DNA of 64,000 bases from Alteromonas hispanica (GCF_010500915.1 NZ_JAAAWP010000001.1:186001-250000), one strand, 5' to 3'; shown: positions 35,817-44,959, counted from the stretch's first letter. Notes: a model not told the origin generated them from the letters alone. Program-made: numbers and translations.

Positions 35817-36749
35817 TTAATCGTCAGGGTTTCCAGAAACTACCGTTTGCGGGTCTAAGCGCATTTTCCCCAGATTAATCCTCCAATCTAGATGCGGGCC
35901 TGTCGCTCGTCCCGTTGCACCTATGGTGCCTATTTGCTCCCCTTTCTTAACATAATCACCCACGTTAACCGTCATGGTGTCGAGGTGGAGAAAGGTCGAG
36001 AACACTTGCATGCCATGGTCTAGGATCAGCGTATTCCCTGAATAATATAAATCATCGGCTAGCGTTACCACACCATCAACAGGTGCAAAAACCGGTGTTC
36101 CCGTGGGCGCACCTACATCAACACCGTAGTGAGGCCATTTCGGCACGCCATTTAATATACGCTGACTACCGTAAACGCCTGTAATCGGGCCCTTTGCGGG
36201 CCATTCAAAGCGCGTAAATAGAGCATCTAAGTCGCTACTGTTACCTCGCGCTTTTGCTACATTGCGATTGTCTTTATTAATACGCGCAGTGACTGATGCA
36301 GGAGGGGTGACCATTTTGGGCTCTAAACCGTCGATACGCTGAATGTCATATTCCCGCTCTTCCAATGTTATTTCGCGTGTTATTACACTGCCTTTGGCGG
36401 TCTTTACCGTTAGCACGTGGTTTAGTTTTGCATCCCTTGCAAATCCAACAACAAATTTTCCGTCTTTATTTACGGCGACGGGTTGCTCATTAAGCAGTAC
36501 GGTAGAACCCTTGGGAACCTCACCTCTCAGAAGCGCACCTTGGGTGAACTTGCCATTTAATTTGAGTGGCGAGGTGGCCTGTGTTGAATTAGGGGCGTTC
36601 TCATCGACTAATTGGCTAGCGGATGCATCGCTTATCGCAACTACGCTAAGTAGCATAGCGGCAGCTAACGACCCTAGAACACCGCTAAACCGTGCATTTT
36701 TGAAAATAATGCACGGTATAAAAGAATTATTAACCATCATATTCAACAT
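35817..36749 (-). CDS. M23 family peptidase-like protein (LytM fold) with HxD variant
   Basis: A 310-residue secreted protein with an N-terminal hydrophobic signal (LGSLAAAMLLSVVAISDASA). A beta-rich linker domain follows (LKLNGKFTQGALLRGEVPKG), and a C-terminal M23 domain. Ligand motif one is intact (HYGVDVGAP). The second motif reads GPHLDWRINLG, with Asp in place of the second His of the usual HLH. That His is normally a zinc ligand, so activity may be altered, although HLDW variants appear to recur in proteobacteria. It may hydrolyse peptidoglycan crosslinks or act as a regulator of amidases as LytM factors do. In-frame ATG codons at 36740 and 36737 are alternative starts. Confidence 0.85.
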   Translation of the reverse strand: MLNMMVNNSFIPCIIFKNARFSGVLGSLAAAMLLSVVAISDASASQLVDENAPNSTQATSPLKLNGKFTQGALLRGEVPKGSTVLLNEQPVAVNKDGKFVVGFARDAKLNHVLTVKTAKGSVITREITLEEREYDIQRIDGLEPKMVTPPASVTARINKDNRNVAKARGNSSDLDALFTRFEWPAKGPITGVYGSQRILNGVPKWPHYGVDVGAPTGTPVFAPVDGVVTLADDLYYSGNTLILDHGMQVFSTFLHLDTMTVNVGDYVKKGEQIGTIGATGRATGPHLDWRINLGKMRLDPQTVVSGNPDD

Positions 36750-36871
36750 CTCGCATCCCTACTATAGCTTTTACCTTGAAACGCAAATACGTAAACTTTT
36801 CAAAGCGTTAACAAGTTACGCATAACCAAAATAAGTAATAAATAACGAATAACTTTTAACTCTTAACAGCT

Positions 36872-37747
36872 TTAACCACTTACAATAGCGCCTTTTCCTA
36901 CGCCCTCATAAGCAATGACTCGGCACTCGCCATTAGGTGATTTTTTCTTTTGTTCTTGTAATAAGTATTGTGCTAAACACTCTACTGTCGAGTCAGTTTC
37001 GATGACTTCGCATATCGATTTAGGGATAACTAGCTCGAAATAGCCTTGCGAAGCTTCATAAGCAAAGCAATAGTAGTCTTCTGGCACATCAACGCTACCA
37101 GAAAGTTTTCTCTCGCTATAACGGATTTCATCCTCAAGGGTCGCCACATAAATGTCTTCCCAGCGTTCAGCCCAATAGCGCTGACTTTCTTCGCAAATTT
37201 CGCCATTAATATAAATATCAATTCGAGAACGATGACCGTGGGCAATACGCTGACAATTGCCGTCGTGTTTTTTAAGACCGTGGGTATAGTGATAAAAAGG
37301 AGATTCAATGACCTCTGTTCTCAAATGAAGCGTTAGGTTGTCTACATTTTCAGGCAGGTGGGTAGCGAGCACCTCTTTTAAATACACCCCCACAGATTCC
37401 ATGGTGATTACGTCGGAATAGAGAATGGCGTAAGCTTCTGCTGGGCAGTAAAGCATTATTTTCTCGCCGTTTTCACGAGTAAAACGCACTTCAACTTGTT
37501 CACTGTCTTCGTCGTGAATAACCTCAGAGCCCCGGTACTCTGCGGGTACAAGAAGCTTATGATCGACATATTCATCTATCAATCTTTTAAGATTTTTTTT
37601 CACATGCCCAAAATCTTGAACCATACTTTCTTCGTTCAGTTCGCCGTCTAGGACTACATCGACAATCCAACTTTCTCCCACCATACCGCGTTTTGGGCAA
37701 AGGTAAGAGAAGTCCATCACCGTCAAATCATTTACAAATAATTGCAT
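36872..37747 (-). CDS. 6-pyruvoyl-tetrahydropterin synthase/QueD-like double T-fold protein
   Basis: A 291-residue cytoplasmic protein whose length fits two tandem T-fold domains. The first (residues 1-120) is degenerate and lacks the metal histidines. The second carries family features: FYHYTHGLKKHDGNCQRIAHGHR, in which a Cys and the HGHR histidines match the catalytic and zinc-binding positions of PTPS/QueD. It could make 6-carboxytetrahydropterin for queuosine or a related pterin. No other queuosine gene is nearby, so the exact reaction is uncertain. It stands between yejK and the M23 gene, on the same strand as both. Confidence 0.8.
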   Translation of the reverse strand: MQLFVNDLTVMDFSYLCPKRGMVGESWIVDVVLDGELNEESMVQDFGHVKKNLKRLIDEYVDHKLLVPAEYRGSEVIHDEDSEQVEVRFTRENGEKIMLYCPAEAYAILYSDVITMESVGVYLKEVLATHLPENVDNLTLHLRTEVIESPFYHYTHGLKKHDGNCQRIAHGHRSRIDIYINGEICEESQRYWAERWEDIYVATLEDEIRYSERKLSGSVDVPEDYYCFAYEASQGYFELVIPKSICEVIETDSTVECLAQYLLQEQKKKSPNGECRVIAYEGVGKGAIVSG

Positions 37748-37812
37748 AACACCCTTTGATCGAGTTTATATTCTGTCGTTAGTATACTTTTTTTATTAAT
37801 GAAACGCAGTCT

Positions 37813-38943
37813 TTAGTCCATTGAGGATTGGCGATTCAACTGGTCTTTTAAGTTCGGTGGAATACCGCGAATGGTAAGTGTATCCGTAGCTGGATCGTAA
37901 AAAACTCTATCGCCCATGAGCTTTCTTTCAAAGCTTACCGATACGCCACCACCTTGGCCGGTAAATTTTGCTAGCTGTTTTAATGCCGCGGGATCCGGTT
38001 GAATCTCTTTCTCTAACGGATTTTCCAAAGAGTCTGTGAATGCCGCAAAATTGTTCTTTGTCTCATCATTGCTCGGTAAACGGTTAGCTAACTCGTCCAC
38101 GGAAAGTGTTTCTCCGGCATCAATTTTTTCTTTAAAATAATTTTTCACTTCTTCACGGTGTTGATGCTGCTCTTGTGGATCGAGGGACTCACTAGCCAAA
38201 TAGGCATCTACAGAGGAAATGAGCTGTTTATTTTGCTGTTTTACATCTACGAGTTCTTCGCAACCCACAAATTGCATGAAGAAATCTGAGACTTTCCGGC
38301 CCATTCTTCCTTTAATAAAGCTTACGTAACGCTGTTGTTCTGGCTGTACGTCCAACTGCGTTAGGTCAAAACGAACAGCAAGTTGCATTTTTGCTAAGTC
38401 GAGATGCTCTCGTGACGACAAGTCGAGAGAGTTAGTTACCTCAACGTGAGAACGAGTATTCAGTAATGCAATCATAAGGTATTGGGTTGCTAGGAACTCA
38501 TATTGACAGAATATAAGAAAACCCGTCTCTACCGTTCCTGTATCGACTAAGGTTTTAACTAAGCGATTGGTGGCGTCTAGCGAGAAATCATGAAATGCAT
38601 TTTCCACATTGTCGCCCCCAGCCTTATGTGCTGACAGGTATTTCTTAAGGCCCTCAGCAAAACCGGAAACATCGTGTGTAGAAGGAGTGTCACTTTGACC
38701 ATCACTCGATTCAGTCTTCTCGCCGTCATCTGAAGGTTGGACACTTGAGATGCTTGGCGCTTCAGATACAAAATGTCCTACGCCTTTACCCGGCTTAGCA
38801 TTAAAACTGTGATTTATTTGGTGAGCCAAAGACTCAATTTCTGGGGTAACCGCGAGACATTTATCTCTGGGGACCGCCTCTATTTTCTCTTCTTTATTGA
38901 CGATTAAACGGTGAACGACAAAGTGGTGAATCAGTGCACTCAT
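37813..38943 (-). CDS. yejK: Nucleoid-associated protein YejK (NdpA)
   Basis: A nucleoid-associated protein of the 37-kDa NdpA family, in E. coli YejK shown to associate with the nucleoid and topoisomerases. The start MSALIHHFVVHRLI matches. The C-terminus has the family block SVSFERKLMGDRVFYDPATDTLTIRGIPPNLKDQL. At 376 residues it is about 40 longer than E. coli YejK, owing to a serine/asparate-rich insert near 58-100 (SSVQPSDDGEKTESSDGQSD). The divergent yejL-yejM pair is kept next to it as in E. coli, which supports the assignment. Confidence 0.93.
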   Translation of the reverse strand: MSALIHHFVVHRLIVNKEEKIEAVPRDKCLAVTPEIESLAHQINHSFNAKPGKGVGHFVSEAPSISSVQPSDDGEKTESSDGQSDTPSTHDVSGFAEGLKKYLSAHKAGGDNVENAFHDFSLDATNRLVKTLVDTGTVETGFLIFCQYEFLATQYLMIALLNTRSHVEVTNSLDLSSREHLDLAKMQLAVRFDLTQLDVQPEQQRYVSFIKGRMGRKVSDFFMQFVGCEELVDVKQQNKQLISSVDAYLASESLDPQEQHQHREEVKNYFKEKIDAGETLSVDELANRLPSNDETKNNFAAFTDSLENPLEKEIQPDPAALKQLAKFTGQGGGVSVSFERKLMGDRVFYDPATDTLTIRGIPPNLKDQLNRQSSMD

Positions 38944-39102
38944 AATTTATCGGGTGTCCTGTTGCTTAAAAAGTGTATGAAATGCCCAAAGAATTAAGGG
39001 TTTTTAGAATGAATGATTGTACTCACCCAAACAACGATTATAATCATTTTACGAGTAAAACCATTCTTTTTATCAAAGAAAACTTTAAAAAGAGGCGTAG
39101 CA

Positions 39103-39318
39103 ATGCCCCAAACAAGCCGTTACAGCAACGACGAATTCGAAGCGCTTATGAACAAGGTAATATTAACACTTGAGGAAAGCGGTGCAAATCGCGATCTTTC
39201 CCTCATGGTGTTAGGAAATGTTATTACCCATATTCTCAATACCCAAGTAAAACCAGAAAGTCGTGAAGCAATGGCATCTCAATTTGCCGACGTTTTGAAA
39301 AAAAGTGTCAAAGCATAA
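39103..39318 (+). CDS. yejL: YejL family protein (DUF1414)
   Basis: A 71-residue protein starting MPQTSRYSNDEFEALM, matching the E. coli YejL pattern. I choose the ATG at 39103 with AGAGGCG upstream at good spacing. A longer in-frame start at 39013 lacks homology. It is a small helical homodimer of unknown function in known structures. It sits just 12 bp upstream of yejM and divergent from yejK, the arrangement of E. coli. Confidence 0.92.
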   Translation: MPQTSRYSNDEFEALMNKVILTLEESGANRDLSLMVLGNVITHILNTQVKPESREAMASQFADVLKKSVKA

Positions 39319-39330
39319 AAAGGTAGTTTC

Positions 39331-40851
39331 ATGATCCTTGCCGAATCTCCCCGCCGCCAGCGTGTTACCAAACTTGTAAACTGGGGGCACTGGTTTGCGC
39401 TTGCGAATATTATTATCGCTATAGTTATTGCCTCTATATTTGTATTTTCATCGCCAATGCCAGGGACAGGTGTCGGTACAATTTATTTGCTGGCAAATTG
39501 GTTTGGTCACATCGGATTTATGACGTTCTTCGGATTTGTCATATTTATACTTCCGCTCTGCTACCTGGTTTCAAATTCAAGAATAATAAAGGCTAGTGCA
39601 TCTGTTATTGCAGCTGTGGGCTTGGCCCTACTGGCTTTCGACGCGCTCTTGTTCAACCGTACAGGTTTCCATATTAGTTTTCACGCTGCAGACCTGTTAC
39701 GAAGCGAAGCGCAATCTCAAATTACCATAGAAAATTGGCAACAGTGGGGATTCCTATTTCTGCTTTTCGTTGTTTGGCTTGGTTTCCAACTGGTGTTAGC
39801 CAATGCTATCTACAAACGGGTGGAGCGCTTTACGCGCTATAAGATTGGTGTGCCGGTAACTACATTTTTTGTAGCATGCTTTGTGACCAGTCACGCTGTT
39901 CATGTATGGGCAGATGCAAAACTCTATCAACCCATTATAAAGCAGGACAATATGTTCCCGCTCTCCTATCCTGCCACTGCTAAAACCACTATGTCGCGGT
40001 ATGGCTTACTAGATCTTGCGGCATACGAAGAGCGTAAACAACTTCAGTTTAACCCTGAATTTCATAGCACGACTTATCCTGCGCAGCCAGTTTACTGTTC
40101 GGTAGATACGAGTGAAAACTTAACTGTTATCGTGCAAACTGATGACGCCGAAATTGACAATTTGAACACCAAACTAGACCTCAATCGATTTGATAACTAT
40201 TACTCTACGGCGAGTAATCTTAAAGGGTTAATGACGACAGCGTTGTTCGGCGTTCCTGAAATATATCAGGATGCACTGTCTGAAAAGCGGCCCGTTTTGT
40301 TAGCGCTGCCTTTAGGCTCTGGCATGCCTGTGTCGGTTTACAGTGATGTGTCATTACCTATGTCTCAACTGTCTGGTTATGTAAAGAAAGACGCTAGCGA
40401 AAGTGACGGGCTGAATATTGCCTTTATAAAAGGTGAAGACATAGCGCAGTACACTGCAAGAGCCCTTGAGCGCGAGCATAAGGTTATTGTTGCAACAGGC
40501 TATGGAAGCGCGACGGGTAAAGGCACCCTGTTTAGCAATTTTTCGTTAGATGCTGACATTGCAAGTACTGAAGATCTGGCGCCAACGATCCTCAATGCAC
40601 TAGGTTGTAATGCTCCTATTACCTTTTATTCTACTGGTCAAAATTTACTGTCACCTGCTCGCCCTTGGTTGGTGAGTACTTCAGGAGAGCGAATTGTCGT
40701 TATTCACGACAATAAGCGTACAGACGTACTGAGTAACGGTAGCTATGAAATTACAGAAATTAGCACTGGCAAACGAAGTAATGATGCTTTAAACGTTGAC
40801 TTACTAAGCCAAGCAATTAAGCACTTGTCGCGGTTTTCTACCCAAAATTGA
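39331..40851 (+). CDS. yejM: Inner-membrane protein YejM/PbgA/LapC, compact form
   Basis: The protein restrains LPS synthesis by signalling LpxC stability through LapB in E. coli. The N-terminal half has five membrane helices (residues about 20-190) beginning with the DUF3413 block MILAESPRRQRVTKLVNWGHWF. The periplasmic part is sulfatase/alkaline-phosphatase-like: DLAPTILNALG and PARPWLVSTSG match its C-terminal portion. At 506 residues it is about 80 shorter than the 586-residue E. coli protein, and the middle of the sulfatase fold (where metal-site residues and long loops lie) seems condensed. A catalytic role is unlikely; the regulatory role may persist. It is in an operon with yejL. Confidence 0.9.
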   Translation: MILAESPRRQRVTKLVNWGHWFALANIIIAIVIASIFVFSSPMPGTGVGTIYLLANWFGHIGFMTFFGFVIFILPLCYLVSNSRIIKASASVIAAVGLALLAFDALLFNRTGFHISFHAADLLRSEAQSQITIENWQQWGFLFLLFVVWLGFQLVLANAIYKRVERFTRYKIGVPVTTFFVACFVTSHAVHVWADAKLYQPIIKQDNMFPLSYPATAKTTMSRYGLLDLAAYEERKQLQFNPEFHSTTYPAQPVYCSVDTSENLTVIVQTDDAEIDNLNTKLDLNRFDNYYSTASNLKGLMTTALFGVPEIYQDALSEKRPVLLALPLGSGMPVSVYSDVSLPMSQLSGYVKKDASESDGLNIAFIKGEDIAQYTARALEREHKVIVATGYGSATGKGTLFSNFSLDADIASTEDLAPTILNALGCNAPITFYSTGQNLLSPARPWLVSTSGERIVVIHDNKRTDVLSNGSYEITEISTGKRSNDALNVDLLSQAIKHLSRFSTQN

Positions 40852-40978
40852 TTGCAAAAGAAGCCTTTATTGGCGTTTGAGCGTGTCAACGCTTAGGCGC
40901 CTAGGCTGTGCTTTCGATGCTTTTTTGCATCAACAGATGAAATTATCACACTCTCTTTTCCCATCTCTTTCACAACTT

Positions 40979-41605
40979 TTATGGTGTTGAACTGTGTGGG
41001 TGCGGCACCTGATTTAGTTGGGTAACCTGTATTACCGAAGTAATTTCACTAGATTTAGGCATGGCTTGTTCAGACAAATAGTAACTCTTTGAAATACCCG
41101 CTGCATGAGCGGCTTCAATATCTCTCCAACTGTCTCCAATAAGTATACTGGCGCTTAAGTTAATCACTAAGTCATCGGCTGCTTGTAACAGCATTCCTGG
41201 CTTGGGCTTTCTACAATTACAGGTTACGGCATACTGCGCTATCGCACCGTCAACATGATGTGGGCAATAGTAAATAGCTATCTCGCCTACCCCGCGCTGT
41301 GCAAAGTCTGCTTTTACCGCGTTCATCAAAACACTAAAGTCTTGCTCTGTATAAAGCCCCCTAGCTATACCACTTTGATTGGTTACGATTACTATCTTAT
41401 AGCCGTAATCTGAGTATGATTTTACTAGTTCGAAGATTCCATCAAGGTATTCAAAATCTTTATAATGTCCTACATACCCATGGTCGACATTAATCACCCC
41501 ATCTCTGTCTAAGAAAAGCGCTTTGCTATGTGCTTTTAGGCTTTGTGTTTTTGCGCTTTTGGACTGTGCAACACAACTAATTGTAGGGTCAGCGACATTT
41601 TTCAT
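40979..41605 (-). CDS. gmhB: D-glycero-beta-D-manno-heptose 1,7-bisphosphate 7-phosphatase
   Basis: A HAD-family phosphatase in ADP-heptose synthesis for the LPS inner core. The catalytic motif LFLDRDGVIN is near residue 30. Motif II is VTNQSG, motif III is CRKPKPGM and motif IV is ILIGDSWRDIEAA. The zinc-binding set is C-P-H-H near 110 followed by C-N-C, as in E. coli GmhB. At 208 residues it is of normal length, with a slightly longer N-terminus. The start overlaps the rlmA stop by one base, so the two are translationally coupled. The link to rlmA is positional, not functional. Confidence 0.9.
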   Translation of the reverse strand: MKNVADPTISCVAQSKSAKTQSLKAHSKALFLDRDGVINVDHGYVGHYKDFEYLDGIFELVKSYSDYGYKIVIVTNQSGIARGLYTEQDFSVLMNAVKADFAQRGVGEIAIYYCPHHVDGAIAQYAVTCNCRKPKPGMLLQAADDLVINLSASILIGDSWRDIEAAHAAGISKSYYLSEQAMPKSSEITSVIQVTQLNQVPHPHSSTP

Positions 41606-42501
41606 TATTGTTTAACCCACAGTTGAATATGAAAATGGGCTGTCACTTTAGATAATGAATTGACAACCTTCTCAATGCTATCAGGAGGTAACTTCCAATA
41701 GAACGGCGTCATTTTAATAAGCGACAAGGCTTGCTCTTTATCAGCCAGTTGAATAGAAAAGCCTAGCTTTTCGTTTTTCACTCGCGAAAATCCCTCGCGT
41801 TCAGTGTTATCTGTCTGGTGCTTTTGAGGTTCACTATACACTTGCTCCTTTATTTCAAAGAGATGATCCTCGGCTGGGTCTACAGTAACAAGCAAACCAC
41901 CTTCTGACACAAGCACACGGTGATATTCGTCGTTGCTACCCGGTGCAAATACCTGAATCACCGCATTCTGAGTTGCAGATGCTATGGGTAAATCGAAACT
42001 ACTTGCAACCACGAATTCTTGTTCTTTAAACGCTTTGGCCGCAAGTTCTACCGCGATTTTAGAAATATCGCTTCCGGCGCCAACACTAAACACACCTAAG
42101 CTATTAAGACCATTTACCACCGCATTAAGATAGCTTCCCTCACCGCAACCGGCATCGTATATACGTAATGTTGAGGAGTGTGAATGTGTGCTTGATCTTG
42201 CTGGGCTTGATCTTACTGGGCTTGGTATACCTGCGCTTGATCCTGCTGAGTTCGCTTGAAAATATTCACTAATCAGTTGGACCATACGGTCTTTAAGCGG
42301 TTTGTAAGCATTTTGCTGATGAAAGGCTCTTCTTGCTTTTACCATTGCTTTGTCATCACCGGGCATCTTTGATTTTTTAAACTGCACCGGTAGCAAATTT
42401 ACATAACCTGATTTAGCTTTATCAAATGAGTGGTTATTTTCACAGCGTACTGGTATGTCGCTTAAGGAAATTGGAGATTTACAAAGTGGGCATAGCCACA
42501 T
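41605..42501 (-). CDS. rlmA: 23S rRNA (guanine745-N1)-methyltransferase RlmA
   Basis: Methylates G745 of 23S rRNA. The N-terminal zinc site is visible as C4-x2-C7 (CPLC) with a second pair near 21-25 (CENNH), followed by the RlmA block FDKAKSGYVNLLPVQ and PGDDKAMVKARRAFH. The SAM site IYDAGCGEGSYL follows. At 298 residues it exceeds the E. coli protein by about 29. The excess is a serine-rich linker (residues about 85-110) encoded by a 15-bp minisatellite at 42190-42249. The gene overlaps gmhB downstream by one base. Confidence 0.92.
   Translation of the reverse strand: MWLCPLCKSPISLSDIPVRCENNHSFDKAKSGYVNLLPVQFKKSKMPGDDKAMVKARRAFHQQNAYKPLKDRMVQLISEYFQANSAGSSAGIPSPVRSSPARSSTHSHSSTLRIYDAGCGEGSYLNAVVNGLNSLGVFSVGAGSDISKIAVELAAKAFKEQEFVVASSFDLPIASATQNAVIQVFAPGSNDEYHRVLVSEGGLLVTVDPAEDHLFEIKEQVYSEPQKHQTDNTEREGFSRVKNEKLGFSIQLADKEQALSLIKMTPFYWKLPPDSIEKVVNSLSKVTAHFHIQLWVKQ
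42190..42249. repeat. 15-bp minisatellite inside rlmA
   Basis: Four 15-bp units (42190, 42205, 42220 and 42235 starts) with core GCTTGATCTTGCTGG. The first two differ by one base. The length is a multiple of three, so copy changes would keep the reading frame and alter only a serine-rich linker in RlmA. Confidence 0.85.
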
Positions 42502-42598
42502 AAAAAGAATCTTTCTATGAATGAATAGGCTATTGAGTGTAACAAATCGAGTACACAGACAGCAATCTCATGTTTGCCTATTGCTGCCCGTGATTAGT

Positions 42599-43732
42599 TT
42601 AAGTTAAAGAGCTTCCTTGCGTTAATGAGGCTAATGGATGTTGACTATCTTCCCAGGGAGAAGAAAAGAAATGTTCAACTATGTCAGCGGGAACATCATC
42701 TACTGTCGCGTATTTCCATTTCGGAGACATATCTTTGTCAATCAACAATGCGCGAACGCCTTCTTGGAATTCGCCGCTTTCCCCGCAACGACAAGACATA
42801 TTCACTTCCATCTGAAAGCACTCTGCCAATGTCATTTTAGCGCCTCGTTGACACTGTTGATATACTAAGTGCATGGTAATGGGCGACCCTTTTTGCAGTG
42901 TGCCCTGCGCTCGACTTAACCATTTGTCGCCTTTGACATCAGCTTGCAATATCGACGTCACAACCTCTTTAGCACTGTTACCCTCACATAGCGAATTTAT
43001 TAGGTCTAGGTGTTGCTCAATATTACTATGTGGGATTTCGTCAGGCTGCTTCAAACTGCTCAATAAATGCGTGGCTTGGTTAGCGAGATCTTCCTGTTCC
43101 CACTGATGTTCTATAAAGCGCTCTATCAATGCTTCTTTTTCAGATGCGGCAACAAGGTTATCGCCCAAGCCAACAAAGCAGGCGTCTGCTCCATTCATCT
43201 GACCGCCGGTTAGACCTAAAAACAAGCCTGTCTTTCCAGGAAGCCGCGGTAAGAAATAGCTTCCGCCAACATCTGGGTACAAACCAATACTAATTTCCGG
43301 CATAGCAAGTCGAGACGTTTCAGTAACCACTCGGTGGCTGGCTCCGCATAGAAGCCCCATGCCGCCACCCATTACAATACCCGCTCCCCAAACAACAATA
43401 GGTTTTGCGTAGTTGTGAATGGTGTAGTCGAGGGTGTACTCTGTTTTAAAAAACGTTTCCAGGAAATCGGGGACACCGCCTTCAGCTTCTACCATTGAAC
43501 GATACATAGATACAATATCGCCTCCGGCGCAAAACGCTTTGTCACCCGCGGAGTCTATTATGACCGAAACCACATCGCTTCGGCTTTGCCAAGCCAATAG
43601 CGCGTCCAACATAATTGTGGCCATGTCTAAATCTAGCGCATTCAGTGCCTTTGGTTTATTTAATGTTAAACGGCCAATTACATGACCGGAGCTTTTTGTT
43701 GAAAGCTCCTCAACAATAACAACTTCATCCAT
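42599..43732 (-). CDS. 3-hydroxyisobutyryl-CoA hydrolase (enoyl-CoA hydratase family)
   Basis: Hydrolyses 3-hydroxyisobutyryl-CoA in valine breakdown. The 377-residue length and the C-terminal block ECFQMEVNMSCRCGESGEFQEGVRALLIDKDMSPKW belong to the HIBCH subfamily rather than typical 260-residue enoyl-CoA hydratases. The oxyanion regions are KAFCAGGDI and VVWGAGIVMGGGMGLLCGASHRV, and the catalytic glutamates are in MPEISIGLYPDVGGSYFLPRL. It lies 20 bp downstream of the acyl-CoA dehydrogenase gene on the same strand, which supports a shared operon. Residue details fit an active hydrolase. Confidence 0.9.
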   Translation of the reverse strand: MDEVVIVEELSTKSSGHVIGRLTLNKPKALNALDLDMATIMLDALLAWQSRSDVVSVIIDSAGDKAFCAGGDIVSMYRSMVEAEGGVPDFLETFFKTEYTLDYTIHNYAKPIVVWGAGIVMGGGMGLLCGASHRVVTETSRLAMPEISIGLYPDVGGSYFLPRLPGKTGLFLGLTGGQMNGADACFVGLGDNLVAASEKEALIERFIEHQWEQEDLANQATHLLSSLKQPDEIPHSNIEQHLDLINSLCEGNSAKEVVTSILQADVKGDKWLSRAQGTLQKGSPITMHLVYQQCQRGAKMTLAECFQMEVNMSCRCGESGEFQEGVRALLIDKDMSPKWKYATVDDVPADIVEHFFSSPWEDSQHPLASLTQGSSLT

Positions 43733-43752
43733 TTTGCGGCTCCCTAAAAAAG

Positions 43753-44907
43753 TTAAAGAATACTGCGTTCATCTGACAACAAGCGTCTGCCTATAATTAC
43801 ACGCATTATTTCGTTTGTCCCTTCAAGAATCTGATGCACTCGCACATCGCGGAAATGCCGCTCAAGAGGATATTCCTTAATATAACCATACCCGCCGTGT
43901 AACTGCAGCGCGTCATTACATACATTAAACCCGACATCTGTTGCAAAGCGCTTGGCCATAGCACAATAAGTGGTTTTGTCAGCATCGTTATTGTCGAGTT
44001 TACACGCCGCCATACGCACCATTTGCCGAGCAGCGACTAGCTCTGTAGCCATGTCTGCCAACTTAAACTGAAGCGCTTGAAATCCGGCAATGGGTTTACC
44101 GAATTGCTCACGTTCGTTCATGTAGTCTCGGGCTACATTTAGCGCTTGTTGCGCTGTCCCGACGGAGCAAGTAGCAATGTTTATGCGGCCACCGTCTAGG
44201 CCCTGCATCGCCATCTTGAAGCCTTCGCCTTCTTCACCAAGACGCCAAGCATCGTTCAACTTTACATTGTCAAAGGTAATCATTCGAGTGGGCTGAGCAT
44301 TCCACCCCATTTTTTCTTCTGCTTTACCATAAATAATGCCGTCTCTATCGGCCGGTACTGCAAAAGCAGACACGCCTTTAGGTCCGTCACCGCCAGTTCT
44401 CGCCATAACCACAAGTACGTCGGTGCTGCCTGCTCCAGAAATAAATACCTTAGCGCCGTTAAGTACATACCCATCGTCTGTTTTCGTTGCTTTCGTTTTT
44501 AACGAGGCTGCATCTGAACCAGCACCTGGCTCGGTAAGACAGTAAGACGCTAACTTGTTACCACTGACTAGGTCTTCACACCACTGGGCTTTTACATCTT
44601 CGCTACCCCATAATGCAATCATCCATGTGGCCATGTTATGAATGGTCAACATGGCAGTGGTTGTAGTACAACCCATCGATAGTTGTTCAAAAATAATAGA
44701 TGAGTCTAATCGTGAAAGCCCTAGCCCGCCGGCTTCTTCTGGCGTATACAAACCACAAAAGCCAAGCTCGCCAGCTTTCTTTATGGCCTCAACTGGAAAG
44801 TGATGCTCTTTGTCCCACATCGCAGCATGAGGTGCGAGTTCTTGTTGTGCAAACTGACGCGCCGTATCTTCAAACGCCAGTTGATCATCATTCAATTCAA
44901 AGTTCAT
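43753..44907 (-). CDS. Acyl-CoA dehydrogenase, probably isobutyryl-CoA dehydrogenase
   Basis: A flavoprotein that oxidises an acyl-CoA to the 2-enoyl-CoA. The context with the 3-hydroxyisobutyryl-CoA hydrolase points to isobutyryl-CoA of valine catabolism, similar to ACAD8. Standard signatures are visible: CLTEPGAGSDAASLKT, FGKPIAGFQALQFKLADMATEL and the C-terminal LHGGYGYIKEYPLERHFRDVRVHQILEGTNEIMR, in which the glutamate before GTNE is the usual catalytic base. The 384 residues match. Its promoter, at 44960-44990, has a MerR-type arrangement with a LiuR-like dyad, and it is divergent from the receiver-TPR gene. Confidence 0.9.
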   Translation of the reverse strand: MNFELNDDQLAFEDTARQFAQQELAPHAAMWDKEHHFPVEAIKKAGELGFCGLYTPEEAGGLGLSRLDSSIIFEQLSMGCTTTTAMLTIHNMATWMIALWGSEDVKAQWCEDLVSGNKLASYCLTEPGAGSDAASLKTKATKTDDGYVLNGAKVFISGAGSTDVLVVMARTGGDGPKGVSAFAVPADRDGIIYGKAEEKMGWNAQPTRMITFDNVKLNDAWRLGEEGEGFKMAMQGLDGGRINIATCSVGTAQQALNVARDYMNEREQFGKPIAGFQALQFKLADMATELVAARQMVRMAACKLDNNDADKTTYCAMAKRFATDVGFNVCNDALQLHGGYGYIKEYPLERHFRDVRVHQILEGTNEIMRVIIGRRLLSDERSIL

Positions 44908-44959
44908 GTTATTTGCCTTTTATCATTGCGACTTTACACTGTATTAACACAATAACTAA

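Noticed and set aside
39013..39102. Longer N-terminus for YejL
   Set aside because: The extra 30 residues have no YejL homology and the ATG at 39103 has a good ribosome site and matches E. coli length.
40894..40903. TAGGCGCCTA palindrome also at 59361-59370
   Set aside because: A 10-bp match between two 3' ends is expected by chance; one copy includes the yciK stop codon and both lie in GC-rich hairpins.
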